A stretch of 64,000 nt of DNA, taken from NCBI RefSeq assembly GCF_030247195.1, contig NC_080671.1:11423343-11487342 (forward strand), in the 5' to 3' direction. A program made the translations under genes and the position numbers. The notes beneath the pieces were generated by a model. The model saw nothing but the letters and a program-made list of their open reading frames with translations. It did not search any database and was not told where the DNA came from. This DNA comes from Topomyia yanbarensis (lineage: Eukaryota > Arthropoda > Insecta > Diptera > Culicidae). This document shows positions 47,301 through 55,612 of this stretch, piece after piece (the stretch's first letter is position 1; the number at the start of each line of letters is the position of its first letter).

Positions 47301-48252
47301 CGTACCGTCAGAACATGACCACGTGATTGCCACCGTGACTTGTGCTCGCTAAGTGGGAAAAGCATTGAAGGCTACTGCTCGGTCGGGTTAATTTTACACG
47401 ATTTTTATTTTAAACCAGCAAATGAATACCGTATATAAAGGGCCGAGAGAGTTGGTGAAGGGTTTGTTGATTTCAATGATACTCTGCTCATCGAGGAACT
47501 GAACCAAATTACCCACACTCAAAACGGCGAACGGATGAAACCGATTAGTTATGCTACTGTGATTGTGTTAATTAGAAATAAAAACACGAAGAAGCCCGGG
47601 GGGAAGAAGAGCCATGTTTGCATGTTTGGTTTCCGGCTTACATACGGACGTACTTGGGTAAACAGACAGGTAGAGCCATGTTGTCGACCGGAGGGGCAAC
47701 TGTTTGTAGATGTAATTGAATGATGAAAGGTTTTGTAATTCACACTTGAAATTAATTTGCAATCGTTGCCGTTGCTGTTTCACTTGCGAACAAGAAAAGA
47801 AAAATAGAGTGGCTCATTCAAGACGTCCACGTTCAGTGAACGATGGCTGACTGATAGGGCAGCAGGCACAGGTAACCTCTCTTTTTTGAGAGCTCAGAGT
47901 GTTTAATAACATTCGCGAGTTTTAAGCAAATAACACAACCCTTAACTATACAAAGAAAAATGTTTCATCTGTTTCAAATAATTGGTCTGAGCTGTAGTGT
48001 GATTACCGCAAAAAAATAATTCTACGAAGATTCAAAATATTTTCAGAGCCAACCACTAGTTCATCACGCGTTGCACAAATTCTTTTAAAAATTTCGGATT
48101 GGCATCTGACCTAAAGTTTTTGTTTGAACACAAGCTTGTATCTTGTGCTATATCCAACTAATCTATAGTGAATGGAAAGTCAGTTGCAGAGCTTGATCCA
48201 ATCAATAGCAGTAATCTCAAAATTACTAAAACCCACAAAAAGTAATTGCTGA
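44386..48252. other. unassigned sequence, possibly host
   Basis: This 3.9-kb stretch is the longest free of recognisable transposons. Less AT-rich blocks lie near 45880-46240, 46300-46560 and 47080-47400. There are no protein domains. GTATATAAAG at 47431 resembles a TATA box but has no supporting initiator. Single-copy intron or regulatory DNA is plausible. Confidence 0.4.
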
Positions 48253-48269
48253 GATCTTCTAACTGAGTT
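48253..48269. repeat. 5' target-site duplication of the intact I-clade element
   Basis: GATCTTCTAACTGAGTT here is repeated exactly at 53708-53724, just after the poly(A) tail. The length (17 bp) is typical of target-primed reverse transcription. Confidence 0.96.
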
Positions 48270-48473
48270 GTTATCCATCGTTCGACGAGTACAGTTGTGT
48301 TCCAGCGTTTGCCGATAATTACTACTTCGAATTAACCAATACAATAGAGTGACCTTCGATCGATTTTCTACAGCTAAGTATAATCCTTTTTTTATTGCTT
48401 TTGTTCAGCATTTCGAGTGAGATTGAGGTTAAACCTCTTTCTCATTGTGAAGATTTTGAACCACATGTGAATC

Positions 48474-49844
48474 ATGGATGAAGAAATTCCTAGTATTAGT
48501 CCCGTCCCACCCGATACGACGGATCAGTCGACGATTATGGATGGCACTCCGACCCCCAGCTCCCCCGAAGGCGCAACAGTTAAACGTTACCGTTTTTACC
48601 CTGAAACCGCGAAAGGACCGTTCGAAGTTTTTGTTAGGCAGAGAGAGAGACCCATTAACGTTCTTTTAGTATCGGCCGAGTTACACAGATGTTTTCGGAC
48701 AGTGAAAGAGATTAGAAAGATTAGTTTTGGAAAGTTGCGTGTTCTAATTGCTGATCGTTTGGAAGCAAACAGTGTGGTGTCCAACGAGCTGCTAAGTCGA
48801 ATTTACCGGGTATACATTCCAAGTGACCGCGTGGAATTAGACGGGGTAGTGCATCAGGCCGATTTAGATTTGCAACGTGTGAACAAGGAGGGTCGAGGTA
48901 GATTCAAAGATCCACGTGTCCCGACCGTTTCTGTTCTGGAATGTCATCAGCTGACCGAGGCATGTGAGATTGAAGGGGTTAAACAGTATGTTGCCTCTAA
49001 TTCAGTTCGCATAACCTTTTGTGGAACCATCTTACCTGATTTCCTTGAAATCGACCATGTGTTAATTCCCGTTCGGCTCTACTCACCAAAACCTATGCTG
49101 TGTAATAAATGCAAAAGGTATGGTCACACTGAGTTACTCTGTGCAAACAAACAACGTTGTGGTAGATGCGGTCAAACTCATGTAGATAGTGAGTGCCACA
49201 TCGTCGATGATATCTGTTTGTATTGTAAGGGAACTCATACAGCAAAACGTGATTGTCCCGCATACAAGCAACGCATCAAGACAGCTAAAGCCAGAATACT
49301 GAACAAATCAAGATTGAGCTACGCTGAATTAGTACAAACAATGCATTTGGGAGACTTTTCTGATGAAAATCAGTTCAGTTCACTCAGTGAGCTATCAGAC
49401 GTCGAGGAACAAAGTCCGCAATGTAGCTATGTGCCAACCCCTTCTAAAAGGAAAAAACCTAACACTACCCCATCTCAGAAGAAGCTCAAAACCGTTACAT
49501 CTACTGAAAGTTCTCAAAAATCTTGCTTGATAGACTCTCGGCCCTTCAAACCAATTAAGTCACCTGGTTTTAAATTGAAGAAGGCTGATTTTCCTAGTCT
49601 CCCAACCGTCACATCTCCCAAGAATAATCAGTCGACGCCTAGTACAGAACCAGTTAACTCCAAATACACCGTCGCTCAGCTAATCAAAACAATTTCCGAA
49701 ATATTGAAACTCGACTCTGTCTGGACAGAGCTCTTGGTTAAGCTAGAACCCATTTTGAATACCCTTGTTGAGAAGTTTATTTCGATGTGGCCACTCCTGG
49801 GATTGTTTATCTCGACTGAGGTTCAATGCTCACTCCCTGATTAA
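48474..49844 (+). CDS. I-clade ORF1 protein (zinc-knuckle, nucleic-acid binding)
   Basis: A 456-residue protein expected to coat the element RNA in a ribonucleoprotein. The start MDEEIPSISPV follows TGAATCATGG, and the frame has no earlier Met of note. Residues about 37-125 form an RRM-like N-terminal domain (RFYPETAKGPFEVFVRQ and following). Zinc knuckles occupy about 200-262: CNKCKRYGHTELLC (CX2CX4HX4C), CGRCGQTHVDSEC and CLYCKGTHTAKRDC, then PAYKQR. The region from about 290 to 400 is Ser/Thr/Lys-rich and probably disordered. The last 50 residues are amphipathic. The layout matches ORF1 of the decayed element at 42.8-44.1 kb. No stops or frameshifts. Confidence 0.93.
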   Translation: MDEEIPSISPVPPDTTDQSTIMDGTPTPSSPEGATVKRYRFYPETAKGPFEVFVRQRERPINVLLVSAELHRCFRTVKEIRKISFGKLRVLIADRLEANSVVSNELLSRIYRVYIPSDRVELDGVVHQADLDLQRVNKEGRGRFKDPRVPTVSVLECHQLTEACEIEGVKQYVASNSVRITFCGTILPDFLEIDHVLIPVRLYSPKPMLCNKCKRYGHTELLCANKQRCGRCGQTHVDSECHIVDDICLYCKGTHTAKRDCPAYKQRIKTAKARILNKSRLSYAELVQTMHLGDFSDENQFSSLSELSDVEEQSPQCSYVPTPSKRKKPNTTPSQKKLKTVTSTESSQKSCLIDSRPFKPIKSPGFKLKKADFPSLPTVTSPKNNQSTPSTEPVNSKYTVAQLIKTISEILKLDSVWTELLVKLEPILNTLVEKFISMWPLLGLFISTEVQCSLPD

Positions 49845-49855
49845 AATTCACGATT

Positions 49856-52800
49856 TTGCAATGGAACTGTAGAAGTATTCTGCCAAAACTGGCCGATTTT
49901 CGCTTGATCTTGCAACAGACCAAAGCAGATTGCTTTGTTCTATCTGAAACATTCCTCGTGGAAGAGTTACACATGAATATCCCTTCATTCAATATTATTA
50001 GATTAGATAGACCAACAAGATCCGGGGGCGTTCTTATAGGTATCAAAAATTCCTTTTCGTTCAGTAGAATTCCACTCAATGATATATCCCCTGTAGAAAC
50101 TGTAGCATGCTTAGTAACAGTTGACAACAAGGTATTCTCAGTTGCTTCTGTGTACATTCCTCCATCGTCTAAAATCTCACCTTCCTTATTACATGAAATG
50201 TTCACTCAGATACCCAAACCAACATTTATACTTGGAGATTTCAACTCACACGGCTGTTCCTGGGGTGAAGCGCAAAACGATGCTAGAGCCAACATGATCA
50301 ACGATATATTGGATGAGTTTGACATGACGGTCCTAAACACTGGTGAAGTCACCAGGATAGCTTGTCCCCCCTACTCTTGTAGTCGTGTGGACGTGTCGCT
50401 ATGTTCCTCGTCCATCGCGCTAAAATGTGTTTGGTCTGTGCTAAAAGATGCCGCAGGCAGCGACCATCTGCCGATTGTGCTAGAATATTCTTCACAAGAA
50501 CGCAATGAGCCAATGACGCCCATTGATCTTTGTAAAAACATCGACTGGAAGCGTTACAGATCCATGATTTCCAATGCTGTCAAAAATATTAGCGACACCC
50601 CAAGCCAGGATTGTTATAATGCCCTATCCAACGTGATTTCGGACGCAGCGTATCGTTCACAGACTAAGCCTATGAGAAATAGACTCTGTCACAGTAAGCG
50701 TCCTACTATATGGTGGGATCAAGAATGTTCGGAAATAGTCAAACAGCGCAGTGCAGCATTGAAGGAGTATTATAAGCTAGGGCGGTTTGATCTCTACCTA
50801 AAATACAAAGAAATCGAAGCAATAAGCAAGAGTATTCTCAAAACAAAGAAAAGAAACTATTGGAAAACATACGTCGAATCCTTAACAAAGGACACTGCTA
50901 TGTCTACTCTATGGTCCACAGCACGAAGGCTACGTAATTTTTACCCCAGTACCCCGAACATGGTAGAGTACAATGCTGATTGGATAGACCAACTCTCCAC
51001 GAAAATATGCCCGGCATTTGTACCAGTGGAAGCACCATCGTTCACTGATCTACCAAACTGCGACCATTCTCTCTCCCAGGAGTTTTCAACAGGGGAATTA
51101 GAAAGTGCTCTTTCAGTCTGCAACAACTCATCCCCCGGCTTGGACAACATTAGATTTGCGCTTATCAAAAATCTTCCTGAAAACGCTAAACATCTCCTTA
51201 TCAAATCGTTTAACTGGATGTTTAACAACAACGCTGTTCCAGAAACTTGGAAAGACGTTAAGGTAGTCCCTATCGTCAAACCAGGGAAAAAAACTGATAA
51301 CCCTGACTCATATCGCCCTATTGGTTTGCTCTCTTGCATGCGTAAATCTCTTGAAAAAATGATTCTAACCCGACTCGAATTCTGGGCTGAAAAATCTGAT
51401 CTGCTGTCTTCGTCCCAATATGGGTTCCGACAACGTCGAGGTACTCGAGATTGCCAAACGCTCCTTGCTACAGATATACAAATAGCTCTGAAATCGAAAG
51501 AAGAGTTAACCGCTGTGTTTCTCGACATAAAAGGCGCCTACGATTCGGTCTTGATTGATTTGCTTTGTAAGAAACTAAACAGGCTCGGAGCTCCTGTTCA
51601 ACTAGCTTCATTTTTGTATACTCTGCTATCTTCAAAAGTCATGCATTTCTCCCAAAATAACGAGATAAAATGCATTCGTACAGGTTATGGTGGTCTAACA
51701 CAAGGCTCGTCTCTTAGTCCGTTATTGTATAATTTATACACAAACGACATCGATGAGGGCATAGAAAATGAATGCGTGCTGGTTCAATATGCAGACGATG
51801 CCTGTCTATGGTCTTCGGGCAAAGATAGTAAAGAGGTGAAGGTACGATTGCAAAAATCCATCGACAATCTTTCGAACTGGGCAACTAACCTTGGCCTAGA
51901 ATTCTCTATGACTAAAACAGAGATGGTAGTCTTTTCAAACAAACGCCCTCCATCGCCCATGAAACTAATGCTCTACGACACGACCATTTTACAATCTAAC
52001 AACTTTAAATATCTGGGAGTATGGTATGATTCCAAGCTTACATGGAAAGTTCATGTTGATTACGTTATTCGGAAATGCCACAGACGTATAAATTTTTTGC
52101 GAACTATAGCGGGTACTTGGTGGGGTGCTCATCCATCCGACATGCTGATATTATATAAAACAACCATTCTATCAGTTATTGAGTTTGGATGCTTCGTATT
52201 TCATGGTATGGCAAGAACACATTTCATCAAACTGGAACGCATTCAGTTCAGGTGTATCAGAATTTGTTTGGGCCTAATGACGTCAACCCACACAATGGCG
52301 GTTGAAGTACTTGGCGGCATTCTTCCACTCAACTCGCGATTCTATATGCTAAACTGCAGATACCTAGTGAACCAGCACATCCACTCTACGCACGTATTGA
52401 AAAGATTGGATAGTTTATTCGAATTGAACCCAGAGGCTAGCTTACTAAAATCTTATAGACAATGTTTGACGATTCCATCAGCCAGTGTGTCTACAGACAA
52501 TTATTATTCTCTCGAACGACCGATCGAATCAAAGATCTCAATAGATACATCCCTAGTACTATGCACGAGAAACATCTCAAAACCAAGCGCTGCAACTCTA
52601 GCTAGATCTCTGTACAGAGAAAAAGCAGCTGAATATCGAGCAGCGAATATATTTTTCTCTGATGGATCCCAAATAAATAACTCAGTCGGTTTCGGAGTAT
52701 ACAACATTTACCACGAAGCATTTTTCAAATTATTAAGCCCTTGTTCCGTATATATGGCCGAAATGATCGGTATTTGTTACGCCTGCGACTACATTAAATC

Positions 52801-53500
52801 ACGCCCACCAGGTAAATTTCTGATATGCTCAGATAGTCTCAGCAGCCTTGAAGCTTTAAGCAATATCAGATTTTCCAGTAAAACGAGTCCGACAATTCTT
52901 AAGATATTAAATACTGTATCATATCTAAATAGCCTGAACTATAAAGTGTCATTTCTATGGGTTCCGTCTCATTCTGGAATAATCGGCAATGAGCTAGCGG
53001 ACACCCTAGCGAAAAGGGGAGCATTGCGGGGAGACTTTTACCATAGAGATCTTGAAACGCAAGATTTTGATCCAATGCTTAAAAACCTCGCTCTCGAATC
53101 TTGGCAACAAGCATGGTCTGAAAGTCAATTGGGCAGATACTGTTACAGTATCCTGCCAACCGTGAAGCTAAATCCCTGGTTCGCTCATATAGACTGCAAT
53201 AGAGTGTTTATAAAAAACATGTCCAGATTAATATCAAACCACTATACTCAGAATTGTCATCTTTACAGAATCAACATTGTGGACTCCAATCTATGCCAAT
53301 GCGGAATGGACATTGCGCACATTGATCATCTTACTTGGGCTTGCAATCGCTATGAAGATACTCGAATATGGATGACCTCCGAACTAATACGATTACGAAA
53401 GCAACCGAATACACCCATAAGAGACATTTTAGGCACCATGGATGTGCCATACATGAAGCTACTCAATGAATTCATTATTAGATCAAAAATGATGTTATAG
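49856..53500 (+). CDS. I-clade ORF2 polyprotein: endonuclease, reverse transcriptase, RNase H
   Basis: About 1214 residues carrying out target nicking, reverse transcription and RNA removal. The endonuclease (1-230) has LQWNCRSILPK, FVLSETFL, LGDFNSHGCSWG and GSDHLPIVLEY. RT (about 430-720) has SYRPIGLLSCMRKSLEKMI, YGFRQRRGTRDC, VFLDIKGAYDSV, GGLTQGSSLSPLLYNLY and QYADDACLW (YADD near residue 645). RNase H (about 928-1055) has FFSDGSQ, YMAEMIG, CSDSLSSLEAL and WVPSHSGIIGNELADTLAK with all acidic residues. A C-terminal CQC...H..WAC cysteine motif follows. The frame is open from 49841, and the codon at 49856 is TTG. The first in-frame AUG lies inside the endonuclease, so synthesis probably depends on the ORF1 stop (TAA at 49842-49844) or a non-AUG start. 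Confidence 0.94.
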   Translation: MQWNCRSILPKLADFRLILQQTKADCFVLSETFLVEELHMNIPSFNIIRLDRPTRSGGVLIGIKNSFSFSRIPLNDISPVETVACLVTVDNKVFSVASVYIPPSSKISPSLLHEMFTQIPKPTFILGDFNSHGCSWGEAQNDARANMINDILDEFDMTVLNTGEVTRIACPPYSCSRVDVSLCSSSIALKCVWSVLKDAAGSDHLPIVLEYSSQERNEPMTPIDLCKNIDWKRYRSMISNAVKNISDTPSQDCYNALSNVISDAAYRSQTKPMRNRLCHSKRPTIWWDQECSEIVKQRSAALKEYYKLGRFDLYLKYKEIEAISKSILKTKKRNYWKTYVESLTKDTAMSTLWSTARRLRNFYPSTPNMVEYNADWIDQLSTKICPAFVPVEAPSFTDLPNCDHSLSQEFSTGELESALSVCNNSSPGLDNIRFALIKNLPENAKHLLIKSFNWMFNNNAVPETWKDVKVVPIVKPGKKTDNPDSYRPIGLLSCMRKSLEKMILTRLEFWAEKSDLLSSSQYGFRQRRGTRDCQTLLATDIQIALKSKEELTAVFLDIKGAYDSVLIDLLCKKLNRLGAPVQLASFLYTLLSSKVMHFSQNNEIKCIRTGYGGLTQGSSLSPLLYNLYTNDIDEGIENECVLVQYADDACLWSSGKDSKEVKVRLQKSIDNLSNWATNLGLEFSMTKTEMVVFSNKRPPSPMKLMLYDTTILQSNNFKYLGVWYDSKLTWKVHVDYVIRKCHRRINFLRTIAGTWWGAHPSDMLILYKTTILSVIEFGCFVFHGMARTHFIKLERIQFRCIRICLGLMTSTHTMAVEVLGGILPLNSRFYMLNCRYLVNQHIHSTHVLKRLDSLFELNPEASLLKSYRQCLTIPSASVSTDNYYSLERPIESKISIDTSLVLCTRNISKPSAATLARSLYREKAAEYRAANIFFSDGSQINNSVGFGVYNIYHEAFFKLLSPCSVYMAEMIGICYACDYIKSRPPGKFLICSDSLSSLEALSNIRFSSKTSPTILKILNTVSYLNSLNYKVSFLWVPSHSGIIGNELADTLAKRGALRGDFYHRDLETQDFDPMLKNLALESWQQAWSESQLGRYCYSILPTVKLNPWFAHIDCNRVFIKNMSRLISNHYTQNCHLYRINIVDSNLCQCGMDIAHIDHLTWACNRYEDTRIWMTSELIRLRKQPNTPIRDILGTMDVPYMKLLNEFIIRSKMML

Positions 53501-53671
53501 TTGTTAGGTTTATGACTCCTATAATTACTCTCTCCTTTTCTCCCCTGTTCTTTCTCTTCCTGATTGCGAAACACAAATCCTCCCTCAATATTAGAAACTA
53601 GTAGTAATATGTAGTTGTAAAATATAATAATTTATGATTTTCGGCTCTATTATGGTTAACCAATGCGCCTA

Positions 53672-53673
<2 letters not shown>

Positions 53674-53707
<34 letters not shown>
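53674..53707 (+). other. 34-base poly(A) tail of the I-clade element
   Basis: The uninterrupted A run follows an AATAAA at 53671-53676 and is followed at once by the 3' target duplication. Confidence 0.95.
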
Positions 53708-53709
<2 letters not shown>

Positions 53710-53808
53710 TCTTCTAACTGAGTTCGACATGTGACTATTACTTTCAAATCGAGCAAGCTTGGCATTCCACTCACCCGAAGCAGATAAGCCTCTTCTTATA
53801 CTACTGTA

Positions 53809-55103
53809 AAGGGCGAACACGAAATTATTACGACACATTCAACAGGGCATAACTTTTTTACCATTGGGTATCAATCAACCAAATTTTGCACACTTTCTCA
53901 TTGATGTGTATTGTTTACATGCTGTCAAACTCGAAGTCGTGTTTTTCGATTCAATGAAAATGGAGGTGAACCAACGCGAGTCGGGAGAACAAATTGTTTC
54001 CAAACACCTGGAATTTCCTGACCTGTCGCACCGGCAGTTGGGAAAAATGTTGAACATTCACCATTCAACCGTCTCCAGAGTGTTGAAGCGGTTCCAGGAG
54101 CGGTTGACGTTGGACCACGGCAAAGGGGCTGGAAGAAAACCGGGACCGGAGAACAAAAAGACGGAGGGAAAGGTGAAGCGGATGATTAAAGCAAATCACA
54201 ACGTCTCAAGCCGTGATTTGGCTAAAAAGATCGGCATGTCGCAGAGCTACGTCCAGAGTGCAAAGAAGAGAGCTGGACTACATACATACAAGGTACAGAA
54301 CTTCTCAAACCGCGATGAGCGGCAACAATCGACGGCTAAAACTCGGGCACGGAAGCTCTACGAGAAGATGCTGACAAAATATGGCTATTGTGTGATGGAC
54401 GACGAAACGTATATAAAAGCCGATTTTAAGCAAATTCCGGGGTTGGAGTTTTTCACCGGCAAGAGCAAGTTCTATGTGGACGACAAATTTAAGAAGAAGA
54501 AGATGTCGACGTTCGCCTCCAAATATCTCATTTGGTAGGCCATCTGCTGTTGCGGACTGAGGAGTGAGCCTTTCGTGACAAAGGGGCGTAAATGGCGAGA
54601 TCTACAAATCTGAGTGCCTCGAGAAGCGCCTTTTGTCGTTCTTGCAGCAGCACGACGAAGCTCCGCTATTTTGGCCAGATTTGGCATCATGCCACTATTC
54701 TAAAAGTGTCCTGGAGTGGTATGAGGCCAATTCTGTCCATTTTGTTCCAAAGGACATGAATCCGCCAAACTGTCCGGAGCTGCGCCCGGTGGACCAGTAC
54801 TGGGCAATGATGCAGCGGGAACTTCGGAAGAGCAAGAAGACAGTCAAAGACGAGAAGGACATGTTAAGAAAATGGAAAAAAAACTGAGAAACTGGTACCA
54901 AATGACACTGTAAAGACTTTGATGGAGGGCATCAAGCGAAAATGCGTTCAATTTTACACTCAAGGCTCCATCGATTAACTTTTCTTTTGATTTTTGAAGT
55001 AAATATATGTATAAAACTACCCTAAAATTTTGGTTTGATTTTAAACATTTTAAGAAAATTGGCATGACATTTTGGGTGTCGCAATAATTCCGTGTTCGCC
55101 CTT
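53809..55103 (+). mobile_element. DD37E IS630/Tc1/mariner transposon, second copy (inactive)
   Basis: A 1295-bp element with ends AAGGGCGAACACG and CGTGTTCGCCCTT, flanked by TA (53807-53808 and 55104-55105). It is close to the copy at 9954-11251 along its whole length but in the opposite orientation. It lies 84 bp beyond the I-clade target duplication. Confidence 0.94.
53941..54914 (+). pseudogene. DD37E transposase pseudogene
   Basis: Compared with the intact copy, the frame carries four lesions. (1) A TAG at 54536-54538 lies where the intact protein has Gln after FASKYLIW. (2) A small deletion near 54583-54590 shifts the frame (ACAAAGGGGCGTAAATGG against ACAAAGGGCAAAGTAAATGG). (3) An A9 run is shortened to A8 near 54877, changing the last residues. 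(4) The third catalytic residue is Asp instead of Glu, in LRPVDQYW. The HTH region and the first two Asp residues are intact. TIRs are good, so a functional transposase elsewhere could still mobilise it. Confidence 0.92.
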
Positions 55104-55251
55104 TAATTAGTGAGTTTCTCGTATCCACGAACTCATTCAACATGTTAGCATATAACCCAACAGCCAAGCTCTCTCCGCTGTTGGCTTAGTTCGTAGATTT
55201 GAGATTACGACATGTAACTGTAAATGCTTCAATAATCAACGACAATGCGAT

Positions 55252-55520
55252 TTGTCAGTGCCGTCTATCGTGCAAGCTGTTTCACCGGAAAAGTTCTGGT
55301 TGTATCTGTCCGGTTTAAACCCGCTAATTACCGACAGTGATATACAGCAGGTGGTATCACGTTGCCTAAACCCGTCGGACCCTGCTGTCGTTGTTCGCTT
55401 GGTTCCCAAAGGAAAAGATTTGGGCTTGATCCCGGTTTGAAGGATTTAGCATTGGATCCTGCGTCATGGCCGGCTGGAATAAGGTTCCGTGAATTCATTA
55501 TGCTGCCAAAAAACTGACTC
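55252..55520 (+). pseudogene. CR1-like ORF1 C-terminal fragment
   Basis: The translation holds FWLYLSGLNPLITDSDIQQ, then LVPKGKDL, and after a frameshift LALDPASWPAGIRFREFI. The DP.SWP.GI.FREF block is the conserved end of CR1-clade ORF1 proteins, which are RRM-like. The frame is lost at 55437, and a stop follows the FREF block near 55517. Confidence 0.7.
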
Positions 55521-55612
55521 ACTCGGCCGGGTTAGCTGTTCCCTGCCTCGTTACTTCCACCGTCCCCGGACAATGTGCACCAAGCGCGGTTGATGCAAAC
55601 AACACGATACGA

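Larger units (their letters stand above)
48270..53707 (+). mobile_element. full-length, apparently intact I-clade non-LTR retrotransposon
   Basis: A 5438-bp unit: 204-bp 5' UTR, ORF1 (48474-49844), ORF2 (to 53500), 3' UTR with AATAAA at 53671 and a 34-base A tail. It is flanked by a perfect 17-bp target duplication. Both reading frames are uninterrupted. It belongs to the same superfamily as the element at 38.3-44.4 kb, but the proteins and UTRs differ strongly, so it is a different family. A perfect duplication, long A tail and open frames indicate a recent insertion. Activity is inferred, not shown. Confidence 0.95.

Noticed and set aside
47431..47440. GTATATAAAG as a TATA box of a host promoter
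   Set aside because: No initiator or downstream exon could be identified, and TATA-like strings are common in AT-rich DNA.
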